In this document: one piece after another, positions 44,521-56,318 of the stretch | Numbering within the stretch: position 1 is the stretch's first letter | Layout: each line of letters opens with the position of its first letter | Source: Myxocyprinus asiaticus | Taxonomy: Eukaryota; Chordata; Actinopteri; Cypriniformes; Catostomidae | Assembly (NCBI RefSeq): GCF_019703515.2 | Contig: NC_059379.1 | Span: 23,921,880-23,985,879 of the forward strand | Direction of reading: 5' to 3' | DNA length: 64,000 nucleotides | Notes under the pieces: generated by a model | What the model saw: only the letters and a program-made list of their open reading frames with translations | Database searches by the model: none | What the model was told of the DNA's origin: nothing | Translations under genes and position numbers: made by a program

Positions 44521-45412
44521 TCATCTTGCTACAACCAGGTATAAATAAGTTTATTACTTGTTTATTTCAGGTAAATTTGGAAGCGGGTATCATGATGTTA
44601 TTTACTGTTTGTTGATCATTTTTATTAATTAGTTTGTAGCTGTTCTTTATTGCTGTTCACTTCATTGATTTTTTTTATATAGAATTTTGCTAAATAAATG
44701 CAATTTGCCATTGAAAATGTTTTTTCTTCTGTTTGAATTGTAACTGCACATTCATATTCATTTACTTGACATTTATATTGAATTACTTTATTGAGTTTAT
44801 TGAATTTTGATGTTTGATATTTGAAATAAATGATAAGTGATGCTTTCTCTGTATACAGTATGTCCTCCTGTGTAACAAAATGTTCAGGGTTGACTGTAAT
44901 AATAATGTGGCATTATTGCAAAAACTGACAAAAATAACCTTAAACAAACCAAACAAAATGCTAAACTTTGACAAAAGTAGTCTTTGATAATGTTTAAATA
45001 TATATCTAAATGCAGAACTTGACAAAATCTAGAAATAACCTCCTCTTCAACCAGGGATGAATATGTAGCTCTCTACAGCCACCTAGTGTTTATACTTGGA
45101 ATTTCATAGATTTTTGTATTTTTAAAAATGGACACCACAGTTTGATTCTTGAGACTTTAAGCTTTCAAACGGTATATGATTTATGAGGATTGGATCAGTA
45201 TTTGAGAAAATAAATTAGTAAATAAAAAAGATAATACGGTCTAAATACCCAAAAACCCCACTCAAAATACACAACTCTAGTCTTTTTACATGATTGAAGT
45301 TGGAGTTGTTACATTTTTTCATAGCAATTAAAAAATATTACACTTAATGTTTCTGGTCATTTTTGACTGGGAACAATTGTAATGTGATTCAATAATTAAC
45401 AAAGCATAAGGT
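43945..45412. mobile_element. TTAA-flanked, piggyBac-like non-autonomous element
   Basis: The left end CCCTTATGCACTGTTCGGTC lies after TTAA (43941-43944). The right end GCATAAGG(T) lies before TTAA (45413-45416), and a subterminal GGTCATTTTTGAC motif occurs near both ends. The 1.47-kb interior has a poly-A run (44361-44382), a CA microsatellite and no transposase frame. The ends match the piggyBac style (CCC start, TTAA target). Confidence 0.68.
44464..44519. repeat. (CA)n microsatellite
   Basis: About 56 bases of CA within the piggyBac-like element. Confidence 0.96.
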
Positions 45413-45992
45413 TTAAGCAAACAGAAATATAACTTATTTTGTGATGACACGTAATAAGTGTACATGCCTTTCACTAAGAATAAAGAGTCAATTTTCTTAC
45501 CTTTCTGGACATCAAGACAGCAGTCTTTCTTGACAGACATGTGCTTCACTAGGATCTCAAGTTCCCATGGCTACCAAGTAAACTTAATGTTAAAAAAAAC
45601 TTTATTTCAGTGCATTATGCATTTATTCATTTTATAGTAAGGTCTTCTACATCTTTACAATCTTCATATAGATTAGGTTGTTGTTTCAATGAGATTTATG
45701 CATCCTTGGTTCTATAGGATCCTACTCAAATGTATGTTTAGATGTACATTATAGAGCAAGGTATCAGCTGAAATGGTACATTTAAATTTCCACTAACATT
45801 GTCAAAATGATATGTATTTGCCACAACTGAATTGTGGTTTCAATTAATATTAACAAAATGTTTTTATGAGATTGGAGCATACAGATCTGTAAAGGCAGAC
45901 TGCTGCAAATTGATGAAATCCTATTGAAATAAGAATCAAAATAAAAAATGGTCGCATTACTGTCCATATATATATATATATATATATATATA
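45413..45992. other. non-coding stretch ending in (TA)n
   Basis: Nothing recognisable except the TA run 45967-45992 into which the next Tc1 element inserted. Confidence 0.5.
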
Positions 45993-47588
45993 CAGGTGCA
46001 TCTCAATAAATTAGAATGTCGTGGAAAAGTTCATTTATTTCAGTAATTCAACTCAAATTGTGAAACTCGTGTATTAAATAAATTCAATGCACACAGACTG
46101 AAGTGGTTTAAGTCTTTGGTTCTTTTAATTGTGATGATTTTGGCTCACATTTAACAAAAACCCACCAATTCACTATCTCAAAAAATTAGAATACATTACA
46201 AGACCAATAAAAAAAAAAAAAAAAAATTTTTTTTAATGAATTGTTGGCCTTCTGGAAAGTATGTTCATTTACTGTATATGTACTCAATACTTGGTAGGGG
46301 CTCCTTTTTGCTTTAATTACTGCCTCAATTCGGCGTGGCATGGAGGTGATCAGTTTGTGGCACTGCTGAGGTGGTATGGAAGCCCAGGTTTCTTTGACAG
46401 TGGCCTTCAGCTCATCTGCATTTTTTGGTCTCTTGTTTCTCATTTTCCTCTTGACAATACCCCATAGATTCTCTATGGGGTTCAGGTCTGGTGAGTTTGC
46501 TGGCCAGTCAAGCACACCAACACCATAGTCATTTAACCAACTTTTGGTGCTTTTGGCAGTGTGGGCAGGTGCCAAACCCTGCTGGAAAATGAAATCAGCA
46601 TCTTTAAAAAGCTTGTCAGCAGAAGGAAGCATGAAGTGCTCCAAAATTTCTTGGTAAACGGGTGCAGTGACTTTGGTTTTCAAAAAACACAATGGACCAA
46701 CACCAGCAGATGACATTGCACCCCAAATCATCACAGACTGTGGAAACTTAACACTGGACTTCAAGCAACTTGGGCTATGAGCTTCTCCACCCTTCCTCCA
46801 GACTCTAGGACCTTGGTTTCTAAATGAAATACAAAACTTGCTCTCATCTGAAAAGAGGACTTTGGAACACTGGGCAACAGTCCAGTTCTTCTTCTCCTTA
46901 GCCCAGGTAAGACACCTCTGACGTTGTCTGTGGTTCAGAAGTGGCTTAACAAGAGGAATACAACAACTGTAGCCAAATTCCTTGACACGTCTGTGTGTGG
47001 TGGCTCTTGATGCCTTGACCCCAGCCTTAGTCCATTCCTTGTGAAGTTCACCCAAATTCTTGAATCGATTTTGCTTGACAATCCTCATAAGGCTGCGGTT
47101 CTCTCGGTTGGTTGTGCATCTTTTTCTTCCACACTTTTTCCTTCCACTCAACTTTCTGTTAACATGCTTGGATACAGCACTCTGTGAACAGCCAGCTTCT
47201 TTGGCAATGAATGTTTGTGGCTTACCCTCCTTGTGAAGGGTGTCAGTGATTGTTTTCTGGACAACTGTCAGATCAGCAGTCTTCCCCATGATTGTGTAGC
47301 CTAGTGAACCAAACTGAGAGACCATTTTGAAGGCTCAGGAAACCTTTGCAGGTGTTTTGAGTTGATTAGCTGATTGGCATGTCACCATATTCTAATTTTT
47401 TGAGATAGTGAATTGGTGGGTTTTTGTTAAATGTGAGCCAAAATCATCACAATTAAAAGAACCAAAGACTTAAACTACTTCAGTCTGTGTGCATTGAATT
47501 TATTTAATACACGAGTTTCACAATTTGAGTTGAATTACTGAAATAAATGAACTTTTCCACGACATTCTAATTTATTGAGATGCACCTG
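45993..47588 (-). mobile_element. complete Tc1-like transposon, copy 2
   Basis: Same ends and same long inverted repeats as copy 1 (30702-32286), TA on both sides, and again inserted in a TA tract. An expanded A/T run near 46208-46235 accounts for the extra length. The transposase frame is open but altered at the active site. Confidence 0.95.
46186..47289 (-). pseudogene. Tc1-type transposase, open but catalytic Asp lost
   Basis: Start chosen at 47289 (MGKTADL) as for copy 1. The frame is uninterrupted to 46186. Compared with copy 1, about a dozen residues differ over the first 350. The key change is at 46576-46578, where the second catalytic Asp of the QQDLAPAHTA motif is Gly (QQGLAPAHTA). 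The change is a single transition (GAT to GGT). VAQWSK has become VAQCSK, and two Arg have become Cys. The C-terminus diverges through an A-run length change into poly-Phe. The first Asp and the Glu are intact. Loss of one DDE residue should abolish cleavage, so I treat it as a dead copy despite its length. Confidence 0.9.
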
Positions 47589-47975
47589 TATATACTGTAT
47601 ATACACTGAGTACTACTATAGTAGCACAAACAATAGTAGTCATAAAATAAATATATATTTCAACCTTACTCACTAGAATTATTGAGGGCCCATTTGACAG
47701 ACTTCGTATTTCCCTGACAGTATTGTGTTCATTTTCTTGCTGACAGTGATGTAGGCTGGGAGTCCATGACACCTTGGCACGATAGAGATGCTGTCACTCA
47801 GCAAAACCTCATCATTCTTCCTGTTCAACACTAACCTGATACAACTGTATGTCTGGAGGCAAAGTACAGAGCATCACTCCTCTTCAACTTTCCAAATAAA
47901 TATTTTTGTGACTAATAAAGTGCAAGACAGAAGAAATTTTGTGAGCAAGGTATATACATATTTAATTAAGCTATA

Positions 47976-48045
47976 TTATTTATTTTTACTTTTATACAAC
48001 AGTTTTATAAACAATAAGTTAACATCAAGTAACTTACATTTTAGA
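47976..48045. repeat. dispersed repeat fragment C
   Basis: ACTTTTATACAACAGTTTTA...AACTTACATTTTAGAC parallels 58145-58205 closely in order and spacing. Confidence 0.6.
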
Positions 48046-49009
48046 CACAATTTATGTGTCTAAAGCTTTTTATGTTGTTTATGAAACATGACTTATGTGA
48101 ACAACTGAAGTGGGAGTTGAATGTCCCAATACTAATGATTTATTCTGCCGTTTAAAGATGGAACACACCTCCAAAGGTCTATTTCCAATTATCTGGCATC
48201 CTTCCAGATCCAACGGGACAAGGTGTGTTCGCAAATACCTGACTGATAACAATCTGGGATTTAATCTACAGGGCTATCACAGCCAGGATCAGTAATTACT
48301 ATTGGCAGTCAATTTACCAGAGGAGCTGGACACAACAGCACAAAAACATTCTCTGCCCATACTCATGCATTTCAAAAACACATTTGCATACTTAAAACAT
48401 TCATGCTGTTCATTTGTCTCAGTTGCCAAGGTGCATCAAGTTTGTTCATTTAAATGAGACACTGAAGCAGCAGAAGCAGAAAGAAAATGTATGGCTTACC
48501 TCAACAGTTCTGGGATGCAAACATTATTTTTGCCAAATTTGCAGGGAGGAAAGTTTTGGATATTATCTCTGTCTTTGCTGTAAATGAGATTAAACAGCAG
48601 ATAGAATACCGCCTCTATGAATACATAGAATAATTTATAAAATAATTTATAAATGGTTTGAAAGCAAACTTATGCAGTATTATAATTTATCAGATATAAA
48701 AACTGTATGAGTGAGCTTTTGTTTGTTAATGCAGGGACTAAACAGAGGTTGGCCAAAATGGCTTTTATGGAAAACAAAAAAAAAAAAAAAAACAACAAAA
48801 AAACAGGATAATTACTGTATCAATTAGTATTAAATTTTTGAATTTTTTTAATTAAATTTTTTTTTTAGCTATTTTGGTTCAGGCTCAGTTAAAGGTGTCC
48901 CTGGTACTAAAGCTGAGGAATATAATTTTTGAAATAAAATCTCTTATTCCAACTTTATTTGCAGAGACAACTGTAAGTTAGACATTCATATAATGATTTT
49001 CCTGAAAAG

Positions 49010-49125
49010 TGTTCTGTGGCACTATCAAAACATCCCAACCAGCTTGACAAAGCAACAATGGCTCAACCAATGGCTTGCATTTGGGGCGGGAATATTTGTT
49101 TGGCCAACCAATGATAGACAGGGAA
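49010..49125 (+). repeat. short dispersed repeat (pair with 14475-14605)
   Basis: TCTGTGGCACTATCAAAACA, GCTCAACCAATGG and GGCCAACCAA blocks match the earlier copy. Confidence 0.55.
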
Positions 49126-51150
49126 AGTGTTCAGGTGTGTTCAGGTGTGTTCAGTTATTTTTGGAATTTCTTTTGGTTATGCTAGAGGTGGAGAAATTAA
49201 ACATTTTATCTTTAAGAATAGAACTATGAGGACAGAACAAAAAGATACGTGTACCAGTAAAAGTCAGGGACAAGGCCATTCCTCTTGTTTCCCGCAGAGA
49301 GCCAGAACTGATTTATTGACATTGACAACTGTATTACTGCTTTAATTATAGCTACAGTAAAGTGTCCAGGTGCAATCTACCAATCACAGGCATGGCGAAT
49401 GAGGTTATTTGTTCTACCTTAACCTGACACCTTGATTAATTTGACAATCGTCCCCAGTGTCTAGTGTAACTACAATTCCAGGTAGATAAGGATGCTATTG
49501 CGGATGATTATATGGCTCTGACCCTTTTGAGCAAGAGCCTATTGTACATATTAAAAGTTTCAATCTACCTTGTTCACCCATGTATTATTTAACAGTCACA
49601 TATAACTCTTTAAATCTTTGCATGGTGAATACAATATTGGACAATCAAATCAGCTGTGAAATGAAATAGCAGTGTGCATCAGCCTTAAGGCTATTACTGG
49701 AAGATAAGTGTTTGGTCTTCAGTCTTCATCACAATCCACCATATAACTTCCTTAGAGGCATATTTTAGGCCCTTTCTGAGTTATGTAAAGAACACATTCA
49801 GTAGGAAATATTCCTTGCGCCCCCCAGAAACCTTCATGGTCCAATGAAGAGACAATCAATTGACTACCCTGAAGATCAAAATGCCCATTCGAAAAGATTG
49901 AAACTTAGTACCAGCCCTGGTTGAGAGAGGGTTAAAATAGAATCGCAAAGTGATGTAAAATATCTAAGACATAAGACAAATGTGTTTCATTATCTTTCTT
50001 GATGAATGCTTTGGTGTCCCTGCAGTCAATTTTGCCAAATATAAAGGCAATGTATTTTGCTTGTTGCCACCTTGATTTACACAACCCCTTAGGTCGTGCT
50101 CTAAATTACACATATAGAATTGATCAGATCTGTTCTGATAGTATATTTGAGCAGTCGACAGTATGAACAGTCTGATATTCCAGGTTCAATACAAGTTAAG
50201 CTCAATCGACAGCATTTGTGGCATAATGTTTATTACCACAAAAAATGTATTTCTACTTGTCCCTCCTTTTCTTCCAAAAAAAAGCAAAACCTTGGACTAC
50301 AGTGAGGCTCTTACAATGCATTTATTATAATTTTATTCATACACGTATTTCAGACCTGACCCCACTAAAGAAATTTGGGATAAAATGAGGCCCCATTGCC
50401 CTACATCATTACCTAATCTTATTGATGCTTGATTCTGAATTGTAGCAAATTCATACAGCCATGTTCCAATTTATAATGGAATGCCTAGAAGACTGAAAGG
50501 CCCATTACTGCTCATGGTTTTGAAATTAAATGTTCAACAAGCACATATGGATTTGGTGTTTGTTTGGGTTTTGGCTGTATAGTGTATATGCACACATACT
50601 GGTTTTTGCTGAAAATGTCTCTGGCACATAGTGAATATTAATGGCTTCTGCTGAAACAAGCATCAAATCCTTTCGCATGCTGTTTGCACTAAATTGGTAA
50701 TCACATGCACTTTTGTGCAAATTTACAATTAGAATCTAGCATTAGTCATTAGTTTGCCTCTGCTTCAGCTCAGCTGCATGATCCATCCCCACCAATGTGC
50801 TTTCCAATCAATGTGTAAATTATAGGATGTTGTCTCCATAGGGATCTGGACTGGCGAGGGTGCAGTACCCACAGTGAAGGATACAGAAAGGGCACTTAGT
50901 CTATAATCATGACACTCCAGGCATTTACATGCAGTTGGTCTTCTATGAAAAAGCACATTCTGATGGAATCATGATGATTCAACTGTTTTCTGTGCCTGAT
51001 AACTAACAATCAGTCAGTCTTTCCTTCTTTTTCTTTGACAAAATAATACAGAACATTATTAACAGAATTGGAAAAACTTGGTTGTTTATGCAGAATCTTT
51101 TTTTTAGCTCAGACTAAAACAAATCAAAGACTATACAACCCAACTTGTGG

Positions 51151-51349
51151 TTCACTATCTGTCACTCACTCGACGTTGTGTCGATGTAGTGACACTAGGG
51201 GTCACTCTTGAGAGCCCAAATCTCCTCTGGTCTTTGAAAAAATGCCAATGAAAATTGGTGAGTGGTATTTGCATACCACTCCCTCGAACATACAGGTATA
51301 AAAGGAGCTGGTATTCAACCACTCATTCAGATTTTCTCTTCGGAGCCGA
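51151..51349 (+). repeat. DIRS left inverted terminal repeat
   Basis: Starts TTCACTATCTGTCACTCACT and includes GTGACACTAGGGGTCACTCT, a TATAAAAGGAGCTGG promoter-like motif at 51297-51311 and CCACTCATTCAG. It matches the reverse complement of 56319-56500. Confidence 0.93.
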
Positions 51350-51546
51350 ACGGTCGATGCTCAATTCCCATGGCTGTTCATTCACCTCTGCTGGATCTGA
51401 TGGCGCATTTCAGCGGCTTCTCCCCCCTCTGCACTGGTGCACTGCAGAGAACACCCCTGGGCACTTCGGCAGAAATGAAAGTGTATATTCTAAAAAAAGA
51501 GTATATTTCTCTAAAAGAGCGGCACACACAGAATGTCTTTTTAAAG

Positions 51547-52964
51547 ATGCCCCTCCGTTTGTGTGTTATTCCTGGTTGCGGTCGTTATCTCTCGCCTTCT
51601 GACGGTCACGATTGCTGTCTTTCGTGTCTGGGTGCTGCCCACACGGAGACAGCGTTCGTGGATGGGTCATGTACTCATTGCGAGAACATGTCCATGGCAA
51701 CGATGCGGTCGCGGCTTGCCTTCGTAAGAAAACAAGCCACCCCAGCGGCTCCCCGCCCCAGTCCTTCTACCTACGGGTATGAGGCCAGCGCGGATAGCAC
51801 TGGGGGCGATTTGGGGACCCAATGGGACCACCTCTGCCGGGTATCCCCCCACGGACCTCCCATTCCCCAGCACACTCGTCTGCCCCGATCGGGCTTCCGG
51901 ATGTGTCTGCCGGCTCGTCTCACGGCGAGTTCGACCTCTTGTTCGGAGCCACGAAGGTGATGAGCTCTCGAGCGCAGCATCGGAGAGCGGGCTCGTCCAG
52001 TCGGACGCGGAAGTCACAGGCTGACGCAGAGATGAAGGACATGCTTTCCTGGGCAGCCATGAACGTCAGGCTAGAGTGGAACCCTCTGCTCTCCCCTGAA
52101 CCCTCGCGGCTGGATGATTGGTTCTTGGGCTCGCGGCGCTGCTCACAGCCACACCCTACCCCAGTTCCTTTCTTCCCGGAAGTGCACGAGGAGCTGAGAA
52201 GGTCGTGGGAGGCACCTTTTACTGCCCGGTCCCAATCTTTCTGCTCCCCCGCCCTCACTACCCTTGATGGTGGGGCGGCCAAGGGCTATTCGGCAATCCC
52301 CCCGGTGGATAAGGCACTTGCAGTGCACCTATGCCCGCAGAGCGCCGCCACCTGGCACGGGTGACCAAAACTCCCGTCCAAGGCCTGTAGGTTTACATCG
52401 TCCCTGACGGCCAAGGCCTACGGTGCCGCTGGACAAGCCGCCTCTGCCCTGCACGCCATGGCTCTCCTGCAAGTCCATCAAGCCAAGGCACTAAAGGAAC
52501 TGCACGAGGGTAGTTCCGCCCCGGGATTGATGCAGGAGCTGCACTCGGCAACCGACCTCGCCCTCTGGGCAACGAAGGTCAAGGCGTGGTCTCTCAGGCA
52601 GGTGATGTCCACCTTGGTGGTCCAGGAGCGCCACCTTTGGCTCAACCTGGTCGAGATGGGAGAGGCCGACAAGGCACGGTTCCTTGCTGCCCCCATTTCC
52701 CAAGTTGGCCTGTTCGGCAACACCATCAAGGACTTTGCCCAGCAGTTCTCGGCGGTGAAGCAGCAGACGGAAGCTATCAGGCACATCCTGCCCCGGTGTG
52801 GCTCAAGATCTTGCACCCCGTCTGCTCGTCGCCAAGGGCGTCCTCCTGCAGTGATTGCACCGGCTACGCCGCAGCCCGCCCCCTCGGCCCACCGCAGGAA
52901 GCAGACGCCACCCATCTCACAGTCGGCCGCCAAGAACCCGAGAAAGGCTTTGAAGCGCCCCTGA
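51547..52964 (+). pseudogene. DIRS gag-like ORF1, frameshifted
   Basis: Vertebrate DIRS ORF1 is thought to serve as a nucleocapsid protein. From an ATG at 51547 the sequence MPLRLCVIPGCGRYLSPSDG is followed by HDCCLSCLGAAHTE and CTHCENM, a cluster of Cys and His compatible with a zinc-binding motif. The frame shifts near 51950 into FDLLFGATKVMSSRAQ, stops at 52362-52364 and resumes at 52458. Helical sequence LLQVHQAKALKELHE through MGEADKARFLAAPISQ and LFGNTIKDFAQQFSAVKQQTEA then follows to a basic, proline-rich C-terminus ending at 52964. At least two frameshifts and a stop inactivate it. Copy 1 lacks this region. Confidence 0.82.
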
Positions 52965-53039
52965 GACTGGCGACCCAGGGACGAGGAAACCCGCTGCTCT
53001 GGAGCTGGTAGGCAGACCACTCCATCCCCCGGTGGAGGG

Positions 53040-54173
53040 CCTGGAGGAGAATCTTTTGTTACCTCTTCATTTAATTTCGCCTCATGCCCAAGTGGCTGCG
53101 GTACCCAAGAGTTCAGCAAAAGTGCGGTTTCCTTGTTCCCTGGGTCACATACCCGGCGCGCATGGCCGTCATCATGACCACCATCCACCATTCCATTTCG
53201 GCAGGTTTGGTGCTCCAGCGGCAGTCTCCCCGTACCTGCGCACCCAGCTGTGGCACAAATCCGCCCCTGATGTGACGGTCTCTACGAGTCACGAGGACAA
53301 GCCTTTCCTCCCCGTCCCAGGCTGTTCCAGGGGTGGTCACAAGGAGCCAGGTAAGTGCTTCGATGTCCCTGAACTCAGCATGGCCACGGCATGACGTCGC
53401 GAGGCCCCACCCGCCGGTACGTCCGATGAGATGCCCGGAGCTTGGACGCGTGGCTTGCGCTTCCCAACCCGTTGCGATGGCTGGTCCGGACCATCCGACT
53501 CGGCTACGCGATTCAGTTCACCAGGCGTCCGCCCAGGTTCAGCGGCGTCCACTTCACCTCGGTGAAGGGCGAGAATGCCGCTACCTTGCGCGTGGAAATC
53601 GATACCATCCTACAGAAGGGTGCGATAGAGCCTGTCCCTCCGGCCGAGATGAAGACGGAGTTTTACAGCCCCTACTTCATTGTACTGAAGAAAGGCAGTG
53701 GGTTGCGGCCAATCTTGGACCTGCGAGTACTGAACCAGGCTTTACACAGACTCCCGTTCAAGATGCTGACGCAAAAACGCATTCTAGCGAGCGTCCGGCA
53801 TCAAGATTGGTTCGCAGCGGTAGACCTGAAGAATGCGTACTTCCACGTCTCGATCCTACCTCGACACAGACCTTTCTTGTGGTTTGCATTCGAGGGTCGT
53901 GCGTATCAGTACAAGGTCCTCCCTTTCGGCCTGTCCTTATCCCCTAGCGTCTTCACGAAGGTCGCAGAGGCAGCCCTTGCCCCGTTAAGGGAAGTGGGCA
54001 TTCGCATCCTCAACTATCTTGATGAATGGCTAATCCTAGCTCACTCTTGGGATCTGTTATGTGCACACAGGGACCGGGTGCTCTCGCACCTCAGGCGACT
54101 AGGGCTTCGGGTCAACTGGGAAAAGAGCAAGCTCCTCCCGGTTCTGAGCATCTCTTATTCAGCCTGGAGTTAG
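53040..54173 (+). pseudogene. DIRS reverse transcriptase
   Basis: The polymerase domain is open from 53442 to 54173. It contains IEPVPPAEM, FYSPYFIVLKKGSGLRPILDLR, box A AAVDLKNAYFHV with its Asp, LPFGLSLSPSVFTKV (box B) and box C NYLDEWLILA at about 54013. The usual DIRS box C is YLDDW; here the second Asp is Glu (GAA at about 54025). The N-terminal extension 53040-53440 lies in other frames and shares its start, ATGCCCAAGTGGCTGCGG, with copy 1 at 4680. The frame is lost after 54173, before the connection to RNase H. It is inactive both by frameshift and, probably, by the active-site change. Confidence 0.88.
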
Positions 54174-54212
54174 ACTCAGTCTAGATGCCTCACAAACAAG
54201 CACGCACAGTCG

Positions 54213-54836
54213 GTGCTGACCTGTATGAAGGCGTTCAGACAGAAGACAGCGGTTCCACTGAAACTGTTTCAGAGTCTCCTGGGGTATATGGCATCCTCAG
54301 CTGTGCCCACTCCACTCAGGTTGATGCATGTGAGACCGCTTCAGCACTGGCTCCAGACTCGAGTCCCGAGATGGGCATGGCGCCACAGGACACATCGCAT
54401 GGCCATCACGCCGGTCTGTCGCCACCTCTTCAGCCCTTGAACCGACCTCACATTTCTATGGGCAGGCGTTCCCCTAGAGCAGGTCTCCAGGCACGTCGTG
54501 GTTACGACAGACACCTCCAAAACGGGATGGGGCACTGTATGCAACGCCGGCTCCTGGATGGGCCCGTGGCTATGTTGGCACATCAACTGCCTCGAGTTGT
54601 TGGCAATTCTTCTTGCCCTGCGGAGGTTTCGGCCGTTGTTCCAGGGCAAGCATGTGTTAGTTCAGACAGACAACACGGCAACGGTGGCATACATCAACCA
54701 TCAAGGCGGTTTACACTCCCGTTGTATGTCACAACTCGCCCGCCGTCTCCTCCTCTGGAGTCAGCAGCACCTCAAGTCGCTGCGAGCCACTCACATCCTG
54801 GGTGACCTCAACACTACAGTGGACATGCTGTCATGA
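54213..54836 (+). pseudogene. DIRS RNase H domain
   Basis: The connection (LKLFQSLLGYMASSA) at 54213-54440 and the RNase H domain at 54498-54836 lie in separate frames. The catalytic set is visible: TDTSKTGWG, INCLELLA, QTDNTATVAYI and LGDLNTTVDML supply the D-E-D-D residues. A stop at 54834 ends the frame; copy 1 reads on at this point. The N-terminal part of this domain is what copy 1 has lost. Confidence 0.86.
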
Positions 54837-55160
54837 CAGGTTACCCTCAGGGGAGAGTGGAGACTCCACCTTCAGGTGGTCCAGCTGATTTGGAGTCAAT
54901 TCAGGCAGGCACAGGTAGACTTGTTCACTTCCTGAGAATCCTCCCACTGCCCGCTCTGGTACGCCCTGACCGAGGCACCTCTCGGTATAGACGCGCGGGC
55001 ACACAGCTGGCCCCCTGGACTATGCAAATAGGCGTTTCCCCCAGTGAGCCTACTTGCACAGACCCTGTGCAAGGTCAGGGAGGAGCAGGTCATCCTGGTA
55101 GCACTCTATTGGCCCACCCAGATATGATTCTCGGACCTCACGCTCCTCGCGACAGCCCCC
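54837..55160 (+). pseudogene. DIRS linker after RNase H, decayed
   Basis: Collinear with 5790-6115 of copy 1 (TTACCCTCAGGGGAGAGTGG, CTCCCACTGCCCGCTCTGG, CCTACTTGCACAG blocks). Frames are broken. It ends at the deletion junction near 55160, where sequence jumps to the recombinase catalytic domain. Confidence 0.75.
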
Positions 55161-55690
55161 CCGGGCTACTTTCACATGATACTGAGACCCCGACTGGGCT
55201 ATGTGCCCAAGGTTCCCACGACCCCATTTAGGAATCAGGTGGTGAACCTGCAAGTGCTGCCCAAGGAGGAGGCACACCCAGCCCTGACATTGCTGTGTCC
55301 GGTGCGCGCTTTACGCATCTATTTGGATCGCACGCAGAGCTTTAGAGTCTCTGAGCAGCTCTTTGTCTGCTTTGGTGGGCAGCGGAAAGGAAGTGCTGTC
55401 TCCAAGCAGAGGATCGCCCACTGGGTCATTGATGCCATAGCAATGGCATATCACGCTCAGGACATACCGCCCCTAGCAGGGCTACGAGCCCATTCTACCA
55501 GGAGTGTGGCGGCCTCCTGGGCCTTGACCTGGTGCCTCTCTAACAGACATTTGCAGAGCAGCAGGCTGGGCAACACCCAACACCTTTGCGAGGTTCTACA
55601 ATCTCCGGGTGGAACTGGTTTCGTCCCGTGTAGTGGCAGGTACAAGCAGGTAAGTCCGGGACAGCATAGTGCCTTTCACCTCCCCTGAGC
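55161..55690 (+). pseudogene. DIRS tyrosine recombinase, catalytic part only
   Basis: Begins at the deletion junction with GYFHMILRPR, matching copy 1 from about 6745. The SAM-like N-terminal domain and the first catalytic Arg are missing. AHSTR (His-x-x-Arg) is present near 55488. A one-base loss near 55530 throws the frame off (WALTWCLSNRHLQ), so the Trp and Tyr motifs are only readable in the next frame. It has no chance of function. Confidence 0.86.
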
Positions 55691-56160
55691 TGAAGACGTG
55701 CGCTGTTGACTCCCAGTAGTGTTCACAAACTGTGTTCCCTGGACGACTTCCTCCGAGCCCTGGGCAGACAAGTTTACGGAGAAACTCGCTGCTGGCTCAG
55801 TACATTTGCTAACTAAGACCTGTACTGGGGTAGGTGCTCCGCATGTGTTGGTTCCCCATAGGTAACCCCATGCAATGTATATCTTCCTCTAAATCATTTC
55901 CCTATTGGTAAACTGCATCTTCCTTGGGCAGAGGCCCCTCTGCCCCAGTCACCGTGTTTGTAGAAACTCCTCCCCCATTGGGTAGGACCTACCATGGGAC
56001 TTTTCCACATGACATACTTCCGACAAAGCTTGGCAAGACCATGTGACGTATTTCCATTCAAACCCCTGGTGCGCTGGCTACGAGGCACACAGTGGTCTGC
56101 CTGTCACACACCGCCAGTTCACATAACACAGTTCAGCCAGTTGTGGCGTTTCTATAGGGA

Positions 56161-56265
56161 ACCCTAGTGTCACTACATCGACACAACGTCGAGTGAGTGA
56201 CAGATAGGGAACGTCCTGGTTACTTGCATAACCTCCGTTCCCTGATGGAGGGAACGAGACATTGT
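56161..56265. other. DIRS internal complementary region
   Basis: 56161-56211 is the reverse complement of the left terminus (51151-51202). 56212-56265 is the reverse complement of the right terminus (about 56485-56537). The junction falls at about 56211/56212. Such a region is proposed to template joining of the ends during circle formation. Confidence 0.92.
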
Positions 56266-56318
56266 GTCCCTCCTGCCACAATGCTGGACTACCCGCTGAA
56301 ATAGCCGGGACCTTGTCT

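Larger units (their letters stand above)
47592..51150. other. non-coding stretch with old repeats
   Basis: Contains a fragment of the dispersed repeat (47976-48045), an A-rich run at 48775-48805, a second copy of the 14475-14605 repeat (49010-49125) and a tandem GTTCAGGTGT motif at 49128-49151. No coding domain is seen. Confidence 0.45.

Noticed and set aside
52478..53191. A 237-codon minus-strand frame
   Set aside because: Antisense to DIRS gag-like and reverse transcriptase sequence, with no domain of its own.
53333..53947. A 204-codon frame overlapping the DIRS reverse transcriptase
   Set aside because: Wrong frame; the frame at 53442-54173 contains the polymerase motifs.
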